Made by a program: the position numbers and the translations under genes. DNA of 64,000 nucleotides from Candidatus Moraniibacteriota bacterium (GTDB lineage Bacteria > Patescibacteria > Paceibacteria > Moranbacterales > UBA2206): positions 124,001 through 188,000 of the forward strand of contig JAUSNP010000006.1 in NCBI GenBank assembly GCA_030645735.1, in the 5' to 3' direction. How positions within the stretch are numbered: position 1 is the first letter of the stretch; every line of letters starts with the position of its first letter. Positions 50,930 through 59,570 of the stretch are shown here, one piece after another. Under the pieces are notes generated by a model. The model worked only from the letters and a program-made list of their open reading frames with translations. It ran no database searches and was not told the DNA's origin.

Positions 50930-51148
50930 TCAGATTCTTAACTTGGCCGAACTCATGTCACATTGCCCATACATATTGCAGACAGCAATTTCTTGCCCGC
51001 AATTATCGCAGCTAGTCACCCAAAACATAACAGCATGTATGAGTGTAGTGCAGGCTGGGCAATTGAAGTTTTTATTTCCACCGACCTTAATCCTTATTAT
51101 TGGTTTCTTAGCATTTTCTTTCTCTTCTTTAACATCCCAAAAGGACAT
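50930..51148 (-). CDS. Small zinc-ribbon protein
   Basis: 72 residues with two Cys pairs, FNCPACTTL and SCDNCGQE, plus CNMYGQC, the pattern of a zinc ribbon. N-terminus is charged (MSFWDVKEEKENAKKP). GGAGG is placed about 6-7 bases before ATG. First gene of a two-gene unit with a good promoter. Could bind nucleic acid or protein; not recognised. Confidence 0.78.
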   Translation of the reverse strand: MSFWDVKEEKENAKKPIIRIKVGGNKNFNCPACTTLIHAVMFWVTSCDNCGQEIAVCNMYGQCDMSSAKLRI

Positions 51149-51219
51149 GGCGCGCCTCCATATTGAATTGTGATTAGAGCTAGTTTTTTACATTTACCAT
51201 CACCCAATTCTAATTTTTC

Positions 51220-51247
51220 ATTTTATTGTAAAAGTTCTTATTATCAA
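51220..51247 (-). promoter_or_regulatory. Promoter of small Cys-rich gene pair
   Basis: Minus strand TTGATA (51242-51247), 16-base spacer, TAAAAT (51220-51225). Transcription would start near the inverted repeat. Confidence 0.6.
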
Positions 51248-51339
51248 ACTAGCCCATTCTTGTAATAAATGCAAGTACTCCAGACTGGCTCCCCACCCTA
51301 TTTTATGCTATGATTTTGATGTAATAAGTTAAATATTTT

Positions 51340-51966
51340 ATGAAAATCATCACTATTTCCGGCGTAGATGGCTCAGGCAAATCGACCCAAATCAAACTTT
51401 TGCAAGCATATTTAGAATCGCAAGGTCAGCGGGTTTTTTATTTCCATGCCATCGAGTTTGGTCTAGCCACAAAACTAGCCAATTTCAAGAAAAAATATTG
51501 CCTGATTTGCAAAATCAAAGGCCTATGTCAAATCAAGCCCACCGAAGCCAAAAGCGTCATCAAGGCCAATTGGTTGCAAATCCAACTGCGCAAAATCTTC
51601 CTACGCATCGACATCTGCCGTTTCAAAAAACTCCTCAAAAAATTAGAAAAGGAGAAATTCGACTATCTCCTGAGTGATCGATTCTTTTACGATACAGTCA
51701 TAAATATTCACTATCTTGAAAATTCTGACATTAAAAATTCGGCCTTGATTCGAAATTCGAAATTCGAAATTCAGAATTCTTTTTATATGGACATATCTCC
51801 TGAACAAATCATGCAACGTGAAAGAAAGCCCGATCAAGGCCTTGAATATTTGCAAAAAAAGACTGGGTTATTCAAACAAAAAATTACTGATTGGAATATG
51901 CAAATCATTGACGCCTCAGAAAATAAAGAGATAGTTTTTGATAAAATAAAAAAGGGCCTAAGCTAA
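51340..51966 (+). CDS. Thymidylate-kinase-like protein
   Basis: P-loop kinase of 208 residues: Walker A GVDGSGKSTQ, LLSDRFFYDTVINIHYL (the DR-Y motif of dTMP kinases), and the lid region MQRERKPDQGLEYLQKK. Such tmk-like proteins in glycan clusters may act on other substrates. Residues about 133-146 (IRNSKFEIQNS) are encoded by a tandem repeat of AAATTCG. The stop codon lies inside the shared terminator. Confidence 0.85.
   Translation: MKIITISGVDGSGKSTQIKLLQAYLESQGQRVFYFHAIEFGLATKLANFKKKYCLICKIKGLCQIKPTEAKSVIKANWLQIQLRKIFLRIDICRFKKLLKKLEKEKFDYLLSDRFFYDTVINIHYLENSDIKNSALIRNSKFEIQNSFYMDISPEQIMQRERKPDQGLEYLQKKTGLFKQKITDWNMQIIDASENKEIVFDKIKKGLS
51748..51780. repeat. Tandem AAATTCG repeat inside tmk-like gene
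   Basis: ATTCGAAATTCGAAATTCG continuing to CAGAATTC; in frame, it adds a polar insert before the lid region. Confidence 0.75.
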
Positions 51967-51981
51967 AAGCGCCTAGGCCCA
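51947..51981. terminator. Bidirectional terminator between tmk-like gene and zinc-ribbon gene
   Basis: GGGCCTAAG / CCTAGGCCC stem with A run on one side and, on the minus strand, TTTTTT after it. Serves both convergent genes. Confidence 0.82.
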
Positions 51982-52006
51982 TAAACCCAAATATTCACGT
52001 TGTGAA

Positions 52007-52168
52007 TTATCTAAAGATTTGGGTTAAATCACCGCCACCAAGTGGATCACTGACGCCTCGCCGGCGAGTGGTCACATCACGAGAAGGTTTTTTTCGCGAT
52101 ACTCCACAAGGACATTGATAGGTACTGCCTTTGAGTTTCATTTTTTCTCCACAATCTGGACAAGTCAT
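52007..52168 (-). CDS. 53-residue zinc-ribbon protein
   Basis: ATG 52168 reads MTCPDCGEKMKLKGSTYQCP followed by CG and a basic tail ending in TQIFR. Two Cys pairs (CPDC, CPC) make a clear zinc ribbon. GGAGG lies about 6 bases upstream. Closed by a terminator. It lies under the false upstream extension of the flippase frame and is easily missed. Third small Zn-type protein within 1.5 kb. Confidence 0.75.
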   Translation of the reverse strand: MTCPDCGEKMKLKGSTYQCPCGVSRKKPSRDVTTRRRGVSDPLGGGDLTQIFR

Positions 52169-52244
52169 ACTGCCTCCGCTTGAAAAGAGTGAAATAAAAA
52201 AACAACCAACTACTGCAAATAATCATATCAATAAAATCAAGCTT

Positions 52245-53768
52245 ATGTCAATTAGCATCGCCAAATCAGCCCTCTGGGTCACTGTTTCAGAAATCATCTT
52301 CAACTTGTCAGGATTTATCATTCACAGCGTTCTGGGGCGCGTTTTGGGTCCGGCAGACTATGGCAGATATGGCCTGATTGTGACTTTGACCACCATGGTC
52401 ATCGTTCTGATTGGCAATGGCATCCCAACTGCTATGGCGAAATACATCAGCGAGATTTTCGAGTCAGATCCACAAATGGTTCTCAAAATAAAAAAGCAAG
52501 CCATCAAATTGCAAATGCTCATCGTCGGATCAATTACGGTAATTTTCTATCTTTCTGCCGGTCTGATTTCCAAGGCTTTGGGCGATCCAAGCTTGGCGCC
52601 ACTCTTCCGCTTTTCAACTTTGATTATCCCAGCCTTCGCTGCGGCATCTTTCTATTTTTCCTACTACACTGGCTTGCACAAATTCAACACCCAAGCTACC
52701 CTCAAAACTATTCGCTCTGTGATGCGCATTGGTTTTGTGGTCGGCTTGGCTTTTATTTTCGGTCTCAAGGGTTCCATCTCCGGCTATGTCATTGCGCCTT
52801 TTTCCGTTTTTGCAATTGCTTTTCTGATTGATAAATTCAAAATCTCTCCAGAACTAAAAAAACAATCTGCATTAATTGCATCCACTAAAATTGACTTCGA
52901 TTGGAAAAAATTGGTCAACTATGGCTGGCAAGTAGTGATTTTCTTTTTAGCCTATGAGCTACTCATCAGCATTGATCTATATATGGTCAAAGCGATTTTG
53001 CGCGATGATGTTTTGACTGGAATCTACAATGCTTCACTCACCGTCGGACGCATCCCCTACTACATTTTCTATGCCATGACGGTTTTTCTATTGCCAATGA
53101 TGTCAAAATCCACCGCGCAAAACAATCATGGCGAAACAACTAGAATCCTTGCTCAAGCATTGCGCATAATTTTGATTCTGCTCGTGCCAATGATCATCTT
53201 GCTTTCCATCTTTGCTTTGCCAACACTACAATTGCTATATGGCCAAAAATACATAGCGGGAGCTGTGCCAATGTCAGTCCTCGTGTTTGGCGTCGGATTT
53301 TTGACACTTTTTTATGTCTTGAGTTTCGCTATGAACGGCGCTGGCAAAACCAAACTTGTGATGTGGATTGCTTCAATCGGACTGGCCATCAACTCGATTT
53401 TGAATTATTTTTTTATCCACAAATATGGCATCCTCGGCTCGGCCATCGCCACTTCCGTCGCTTCATTTGTCATCATGGTCATTATGCTCTACTATCTGAA
53501 ACGTGATTTCGGCGTTGCATACAAGATGAGAAGTGTTCTGCGCGTGGCCCTAGCTGGATTCCATATTTATATTTTCTCCCTAATCCTTCCACTTAGTCCC
53601 AAACTATTTATCCTTGAAACTATTCTTCTTTTGGGTGTTTATTTTGGTTTCCTTTGGATTTTGCGAGAAATCAAAAAGGAGGACCTTGCAATCCTCCAAA
53701 ATATTATTCGTCGCAAGAAAGTCATTGAAGTTGAGCAAGAATTATCTGGAACGGAACCAAGCGCGTAA
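52245..53768 (+). CDS. Wzx-type polysaccharide flippase
   Basis: About 507 residues from ATG 52245, the first Met before the TM start SALWVTVSEIIFNLSGFIIH; an earlier ATG at 52131 lies in the zinc-ribbon gene and is rejected. About 12-14 TM helices, with the family patterns VLGRVLGPADYGRYGLI and LTVGRIPYYIFYAMTVFLLP. MOP/Wzx superfamily; flips lipid-linked repeat units to the outside for the Wzy-like enzyme. Confidence 0.92.
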   Translation: MSISIAKSALWVTVSEIIFNLSGFIIHSVLGRVLGPADYGRYGLIVTLTTMVIVLIGNGIPTAMAKYISEIFESDPQMVLKIKKQAIKLQMLIVGSITVIFYLSAGLISKALGDPSLAPLFRFSTLIIPAFAAASFYFSYYTGLHKFNTQATLKTIRSVMRIGFVVGLAFIFGLKGSISGYVIAPFSVFAIAFLIDKFKISPELKKQSALIASTKIDFDWKKLVNYGWQVVIFFLAYELLISIDLYMVKAILRDDVLTGIYNASLTVGRIPYYIFYAMTVFLLPMMSKSTAQNNHGETTRILAQALRIILILLVPMIILLSIFALPTLQLLYGQKYIAGAVPMSVLVFGVGFLTLFYVLSFAMNGAGKTKLVMWIASIGLAINSILNYFFIHKYGILGSAIATSVASFVIMVIMLYYLKRDFGVAYKMRSVLRVALAGFHIYIFSLILPLSPKLFILETILLLGVYFGFLWILREIKKEDLAILQNIIRRKKVIEVEQELSGTEPSA

Positions 53769-53780
53769 ACTTTTCATAGC

Positions 53781-53881
53781 TGTCATTCCGGCCTTGAGCC
53801 GGAATCTACTTACTGTTATCGCGAATCTAAATTTATCTTAGTGAAAGATAAAGAAGATCCCGGGTCAAGCCCGGGATGACA
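53781..53881. repeat. TGTCATTCC-family repeat (copy D)
   Basis: 101 bases with the same end sequences as copy B. Confidence 0.9.
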
Positions 53882-53906
53882 AAAGCCTGCGAAGCCATTC
53901 AGTAAT

Positions 53907-55433
53907 TTAATTTCCCCAACGATACACACCAATGTCACCGCGCACCGCGATGGCATTTATTTTTTCCAAGTTTTGCTCAACATATTCTTGCACCGCTTCA
54001 GAAATATAATCTTTGTCATTGCCCGAAAAAATAAACCAGCCCGATGGATTTTCACTCATGATTTTTTGCAACTCTGCTAGGCTGAATTTTTCTTGTGACA
54101 ATTCTCCACCAAAATCAAAGGTTGCAACCTTTTGTCCACTCCAATAATAGTTGCGGAAATCCCGAGTGATTAAAACATCAGTCGGTTTTTTGTTTTTCTT
54201 GAAATAGGTGAAAACACTGCGATAGTTTGGATTTTCTGAACGCGATGTTTGATTGTAAACATTGTTTTCTTGAAAGAAATAAGCATAGTTTGGCAAAATC
54301 AAGAAAGCAATGATACTCGCGATATAAAAAGGTTTTTTCTTGTATTGTAATAGACTATCTTGAAAGAAAACGGCCACTGAATAAATTCCCGCCGCAATCA
54401 AAATCATTTCAAAAGATTGGATGAAGAAAATATATTGCTCGCCGACATTTCTGCGCCACATGAAAATTGCGAATAGCAATGGCACAAAAAATGAAATTGA
54501 CAGCCACAAAGCCTCCTTGCCCAGAAATCTGGTTTTGACCAAATAATAAATTCCCAACAGCGCAAACGCAATCGCAATCAGCACATCATTATAATCACGC
54601 AAAACAATGTTTAGATAACTGAAATGTGTCGTGAAAAAAACTAAAGTTACCCAAAATTTATCTATCAAGTTTTTGGCAAAAATTTCAACCAAAACAAATC
54701 CGGCCACAGCCATGGCCAGCATCACCGCATATTTATTTTGCAATGATTTTGTTTTGCGATAAACACTCACCAAACGCACCGCAAGATACACTGCGACAAC
54801 AATAGCAATGTTCGCGGTGAGCTGATGCAAATGAAAACTCAGCGCTCCCAGCGCCAGCATCGGCACCAAATACATCAAATTCAATCCGTATTCAACATTA
54901 ATTTTTTTTATCCAAGCCACATCGCCCTCATATTTTCTTTCCAAGAATTTGAAAGTTGACCATGAAAACAGCAGGAAGATTGGAAAAAACATAGCATACA
55001 TCCGCACATGCCGATCAAAAATGATGCCCGAAACGCTCAGAGCGAACAAAGTTGCGCTCAAAAGGCCAACGGCACGTTTTTTGGTGAAACTAGTTGCCAC
55101 TAGATACATCGCCACCATAGAAATCATGCCCCAAAAAACACTCACCGCGCGAGCTGTGGCTTCAGTAGGTGGAAAGAATTTGTATAGTTGCGCCATTTGC
55201 CAGCGATAGGCCCAAGCTCGCTCATCACTGGGGTCATTCACTCTCTCAGCCGGAGCGCCCAAATTGAAATCCCATGCATGCCAATCGCCCGTTTTGAAAT
55301 AGCCATAACTGGCATTCACATCCAAAAACTCATCCGCCACAAACGAAGAATTGCCCAATTTATATATGCGCAAAAATCCACCCAACAAGATTATTAGAAA
55401 CAGGATAGCAAAGAACCTTTTTTTGTCTAACAT
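53907..55433 (-). CDS. GT39-like membrane glycosyltransferase
   Basis: 508 residues, about 10-11 TM helices. After TM1 the text LGGFLRIYKLGNSSFVADEF has the DE acidic motif in the first outside loop, typical of ArnT/PMT enzymes using polyprenyl-phosphate sugars. A C-terminal outside domain begins near residue 405. Together with the GT2 at 42576 it would form a donor-synthesis and transfer pair. Acceptor unknown. Confidence 0.85.
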   Translation of the reverse strand: MLDKKRFFAILFLIILLGGFLRIYKLGNSSFVADEFLDVNASYGYFKTGDWHAWDFNLGAPAERVNDPSDERAWAYRWQMAQLYKFFPPTEATARAVSVFWGMISMVAMYLVATSFTKKRAVGLLSATLFALSVSGIIFDRHVRMYAMFFPIFLLFSWSTFKFLERKYEGDVAWIKKINVEYGLNLMYLVPMLALGALSFHLHQLTANIAIVVAVYLAVRLVSVYRKTKSLQNKYAVMLAMAVAGFVLVEIFAKNLIDKFWVTLVFFTTHFSYLNIVLRDYNDVLIAIAFALLGIYYLVKTRFLGKEALWLSISFFVPLLFAIFMWRRNVGEQYIFFIQSFEMILIAAGIYSVAVFFQDSLLQYKKKPFYIASIIAFLILPNYAYFFQENNVYNQTSRSENPNYRSVFTYFKKNKKPTDVLITRDFRNYYWSGQKVATFDFGGELSQEKFSLAELQKIMSENPSGWFIFSGNDKDYISEAVQEYVEQNLEKINAIAVRGDIGVYRWGN

Positions 55434-55451
55434 TTTTATATAAAATAATAA

Positions 55452-57209
55452 TTATTCTTCATCACCAGTTTCAGATAAGATTTCCTCCCAACGAAAACGC
55501 ACTGGCACATTTGGTCCACTTTGTGGCTTGCCCTTGGGTCTGAATTCCTGACTGTCAGTGGTAATAAATTCTTTTTTCGGTATCAAATTCATCACCAAAA
55601 GCGTACCGAATTCTTTTTGGCCTACAATATCGAATTTTCCAGTATAATCGTCTAGTTCAGCATCCAAGTTTGCTCCGGATGGATAGATTAAGAAATAATT
55701 ACTATCACGATATATTTTATTGGTGCGCATATCATCGCGCGGAATCTGACGTTGCTCTAGGTTATATAAAAAAGCTCGGCGATAGAAAGGATCACTATCC
55801 AAATAAATTGGGAAACCATTCTTTTTGTGAAATTCTTCCAAGTAGTCAGTGATGATTTCTTGCTGAAGCATAGTCACTCGCTCTTGTTCCTTAAGAATCC
55901 TGTCAGTTTTAATTTTGAAATTTTCAAATGGCGCCCTACTCAATTCTGAGAATCTAACTTGGGTTTCGCGCAAATTGGAAAACAAAATAATGGCCACAAT
56001 CGCAATCAACACAGCCAACGCGGTTCGCCTATTTTTGATAATCTGGCCAAAAAATTGCAACATCAATCCCAAAAATATAAACGGCAATCCCGCCACTATC
56101 AAGAAAAATCTGGGCGCAAAATCATAGGCAATCGGTGTGAAAGCTACAAAAGAAATGCCGAACCACAAACAAACCAAAATGACAAAATCTCGCTGTGGAC
56201 TGTTTTCCTTGCGCCAAATTCTTATCAAATTATACGCCAGCAAGATTATGCCAGCCGAAAACAAAATCACCGACAAAATTCCCATCGGCGTGCCATTCTT
56301 GCAATCTTCATCACAAACCAAAACCGCGGGAACAACTTTGTGGTTAACTTTGGGCAACTCAGCTTCCTGATAACTGCTCACCAACAACAAATAACTCAGG
56401 GAGTTTTCTTTATAGTTTCGAACGGCTTTTTCAAAAAACGAATTGTCATTTTTGGTGGATTTTTTAGTGAAAACTTTAGCAAATTGTTTGATATTCGCTC
56501 CGCCTGTGCCAAAATCATTCACAATTGGCGGGATATATAGAACTACAAAAATCAAGACTGCCGCAAACCAATGAATCAATCTCAATTTTGGTCGCTTAAT
56601 TAGAAGATATACCATCGTCACTGCTGGCACTACCAAAAACGCCACGAAATGCAGTTGGGTGGTGATAGCCATTGCGCCTGATGCCAATGCTACCCACCAA
56701 CCCTTCCTTTTTTCATTGGGATCAACTGTGCGCAACAGCGCATAAAAAGTCAGCAGAATGAAAAATGGCAAATTGTTCGGATTCCACGCAAAACGCGAAT
56801 ACATAATCAAAAACAGCGAAGTGGAAAAAACCGCCAAAAGTGCCACGGATATTTTTCGATCAAAATATCTGCGCACAAAAAGATAAAACACTGGCAGGGT
56901 CAAAATAGAAAAAATCAAATTGACTGTCGCAATGCCTGGCGGGGTGTTGCCAAAAATCTTGGCGCTTACATATTCAAAATAATAAAAAGCTGGTCCGAGT
57001 CGCAAAAATGAACCCGCCGCCTTGGGCCCCAAAAGTGGCAAATTCGATGCCCCTTCCTCCACGGCCAAATCAATCACAATGGCGTCGCGAGATTGATCCA
57101 ATTCAAAATGCAACCAATCGGAAAAATGATAGACGCGCAGAAAGGTTCCCAGCGCCAAAATAGCCAAAATCAACCCAACAAACCAATACTTTTTGAAATA
57201 GTTATTCAC
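55452..57209 (-). CDS. GT39-like membrane glycosyltransferase
   Basis: 585 residues, about 11-12 TM helices. First loop carries RVYHFSDWLHFELDQSRDAI, where Asp/Glu/Asp replace the plain DE pair. Then LGPAFYYFEYVSAKIFGN is typical for the family. A large C-terminal outside domain starts near 435. It lies 18 bases upstream of the 53907 gene in the same direction. Confidence 0.85.
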   Translation of the reverse strand: MNNYFKKYWFVGLILAILALGTFLRVYHFSDWLHFELDQSRDAIVIDLAVEEGASNLPLLGPKAAGSFLRLGPAFYYFEYVSAKIFGNTPPGIATVNLIFSILTLPVFYLFVRRYFDRKISVALLAVFSTSLFLIMYSRFAWNPNNLPFFILLTFYALLRTVDPNEKRKGWWVALASGAMAITTQLHFVAFLVVPAVTMVYLLIKRPKLRLIHWFAAVLIFVVLYIPPIVNDFGTGGANIKQFAKVFTKKSTKNDNSFFEKAVRNYKENSLSYLLLVSSYQEAELPKVNHKVVPAVLVCDEDCKNGTPMGILSVILFSAGIILLAYNLIRIWRKENSPQRDFVILVCLWFGISFVAFTPIAYDFAPRFFLIVAGLPFIFLGLMLQFFGQIIKNRRTALAVLIAIVAIILFSNLRETQVRFSELSRAPFENFKIKTDRILKEQERVTMLQQEIITDYLEEFHKKNGFPIYLDSDPFYRRAFLYNLEQRQIPRDDMRTNKIYRDSNYFLIYPSGANLDAELDDYTGKFDIVGQKEFGTLLVMNLIPKKEFITTDSQEFRPKGKPQSGPNVPVRFRWEEILSETGDEE

Positions 57210-57292
57210 TTTGTTTTTTCCTTAATTTATAGTAAAATAAGCCTTATGAGCTACTTCTATTTTATTACATAATCCATAACAAATCAAACGCC

Positions 57293-59569
57293 ATGTCAAA
57301 TCAATTGCGAGGGTTCCTGAGAGACAAAACCAACCTACTTTTTTTGTTTTTATCCGCCGTATTAGCTGTTAATTCTCTATTTTTTCTTGCTTCTCAAGAA
57401 GCTGTCTTCCATTTATTTCTAAATTCACTCAGTCATAACTTAACCTACTTTGTGTATCTGTCGATATCCGCCGTTGGAATTGGTTTTTATTTTTTCAAAA
57501 ACAAATTCAATCTACTGAATCTTCTGCAAAAAATTCTAATTCTATATTTGCCCACGGAAATTGTTTTCATATATGGCCTGCAAAAAACCACCGAACTCAG
57601 TCCGAACATTGGCATAGCCAGCGCCATCTATACTCTAGCGCTAGCATTGTTTATCGTTTTGCATGGTTTGAATAGCGACAAACTGACCCTAATTGAAAAT
57701 ACTCAGCCAAAAACAAAAAGCTCCGTGCTAATTGCAATCGCAATTTTTTCCATTATGTTGACTTCGCTGTTATTCGGCAATTACCATATTGGCAAAATGG
57801 CTATCGTTGATGAACCGCTCTGGACCTTTGACCGCATTCCGGATTTCTGGAAAAATGTCGGCGAAAGAGATTGGTACAACAGTCGGGTCAGTGACAAACC
57901 AGGGTTGACTGTCGCCATGCTGTCTGGCACTGGTCTTTTTTTCGAAAAAAATCCGCAATATTTTGAAAATATGCCGTGGGTTAACAATGAAATCATATCT
58001 GAAAAAGCTATTGAAAATTTCAACTATGCTTTCCGCTTTCCAATTTGGCTTTTTGTCATCCTATCACTGCCGATTTTTTATCTCTTGCTCAAAAAACTAA
58101 TCGGGCAATCCAGCGCGCTCCTGTCCATTTCCTTTATTGGACTTTCTCCAATTATGCTTGGCAATGCCAGAATCATCAATCCTGATTCAATTTTGTGGAT
58201 TTTTGTGTCACTTTCTATCATAACCTACTTGATTTATCTCAAGACTGTTCGCAAGGCCGATCTTTTTTTGAGCGCGCTTTTTTTGAGCCTTGGCATTCTC
58301 ACCAAATATACTGCCAACATTCTCTATTTCTTTTTTCTCGCCCTCATCTTCGCTGAATATATTTTCAACCACGAAAAATATGTCAAAGAATCTTTCTATG
58401 TCTATCTCAAAAAACATCTGCTAAATTATGGCCTGCTCGTTGCATTGTCTTTTGCGATTTTTTATGCCTGTTATCCAGGTGTCTGGGAAAAACCAAGCCG
58501 AGTCTTGATTGGCACAATTTACAGCCAAGCTTTCGAACCACTCTGGCCTTTCTTCGCCAGTGTCCTAGGATTTATCTTATTAGATCTTTTGGCTCTGAAA
58601 AGTTTCCTAATGAGCGCGATTGTTAATTTTTTTGTGAAATTCAAACGAACATTGTTTGTTGGCATCAGCAGTGTTTTTCTGGCATCTATCCTAGCCACCC
58701 TCGCCAATGTCTATCTCGGCATGAAATTTTTTGACTTTGAAAATATCCTCGCTTCTCCCAAATCGTCTTTTGCCGCCACTAGCGCGCTTGGTTTTTTCTT
58801 GTCAAATTTCTATCCAATGATTTTTGGAATTTCTATTGTTGCTCTACTAACAATAATCGTCTTTCTAATTTTATCCTTGCAGAATAAAACTAAATTAAAC
58901 CAACAATCTGTCCTGACTGCATTCTATCTGATGCTATTTATCATCGCCTACTATCTTGGCGCCGTGGCATCGCATGTCGCTTCCATCATTCGTTATCAAA
59001 TCGTCATCTTTCCTATCATTTTCATCATTGCGGGCATTGCTGGCAGTGAGCTTTTTCGAATTTTTATTTTGCAGAAAAATGATGGCGCTCAAAAAATATT
59101 CCTCAAGCAAATTATATTTTTTGTTGGATTGTTAATTGTGCTTTTCGCTTCCCTGTGGCAAAGCAAGCCATTCTATATGAGCTATGCTTCGGTTCTATTG
59201 CCCGAAAAATATTATCTCGATATCAAGGATATGGGCGAAGGCAGTTATGAAGCCGCTCATTATCTCAATTCTTTGCCTAACGCAAAAGAATTGAACATTT
59301 GGACTGACAAGCAAGGCGTCTGCGTTTTCTTTGTTGGCAAGTGTCATTCGGCGCTTTCGGCCAAAACTTTCGCTACTCGCAAAATAGATTATTTCGTTGT
59401 TTCTTCTGGTCGGAAAAGTCGCACTACCAAAATGAGTAGCATGATTTTCATCAATGGCGCCTCATTTCTGGATATCTACAACAGTGAAAAATTTGTACAA
59501 AAAATAGAACTGGGTGGTCGACCTAATAATTTCGTTAAAATTGTTGAAACTAATTCCATCAAAAAGTAA
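57293..59569 (+). CDS. GT39-like membrane glycosyltransferase (paralog 1)
   Basis: 758 residues. An extra membrane block (about the first 150 residues, four to five helices) precedes the GT-C core that starts at FGNYHIGKMAIVDEPLWTF (DE motif). SDKPGLTVAMLSGTG follows, then LSLGILTKYTANILYFFF and a small outside C-terminal domain with Cys pair (GVCVFFVGKC). The core is a close relative of the next gene, so the pair arose by duplication, with paralog 1 carrying an extra N-terminal block. Confidence 0.87.
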   Translation: MSNQLRGFLRDKTNLLFLFLSAVLAVNSLFFLASQEAVFHLFLNSLSHNLTYFVYLSISAVGIGFYFFKNKFNLLNLLQKILILYLPTEIVFIYGLQKTTELSPNIGIASAIYTLALALFIVLHGLNSDKLTLIENTQPKTKSSVLIAIAIFSIMLTSLLFGNYHIGKMAIVDEPLWTFDRIPDFWKNVGERDWYNSRVSDKPGLTVAMLSGTGLFFEKNPQYFENMPWVNNEIISEKAIENFNYAFRFPIWLFVILSLPIFYLLLKKLIGQSSALLSISFIGLSPIMLGNARIINPDSILWIFVSLSIITYLIYLKTVRKADLFLSALFLSLGILTKYTANILYFFFLALIFAEYIFNHEKYVKESFYVYLKKHLLNYGLLVALSFAIFYACYPGVWEKPSRVLIGTIYSQAFEPLWPFFASVLGFILLDLLALKSFLMSAIVNFFVKFKRTLFVGISSVFLASILATLANVYLGMKFFDFENILASPKSSFAATSALGFFLSNFYPMIFGISIVALLTIIVFLILSLQNKTKLNQQSVLTAFYLMLFIIAYYLGAVASHVASIIRYQIVIFPIIFIIAGIAGSELFRIFILQKNDGAQKIFLKQIIFFVGLLIVLFASLWQSKPFYMSYASVLLPEKYYLDIKDMGEGSYEAAHYLNSLPNAKELNIWTDKQGVCVFFVGKCHSALSAKTFATRKIDYFVVSSGRKSRTTKMSSMIFINGASFLDIYNSEKFVQKIELGGRPNNFVKIVETNSIKK

Positions 59570-59570
59570 T

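Larger units (their letters stand above)
50654..51218. repeat. 16-bp inverted repeat bracketing two small Cys-rich genes
   Basis: AAAAATTAGAATTGGG at 50654-50669 recurs exactly inverted at 51203-51218. The right copy lies in the 5' leader and the left copy past the 3' end of the two-gene minus-strand unit. Confidence 0.8.

Noticed and set aside
52131..52244. Upstream extension of the Wzx-like flippase to an ATG at 52131
   Set aside because: The extra residues have no membrane character and lie antisense to a clear zinc-ribbon gene with a ribosome site; the fold begins at ATG 52245.
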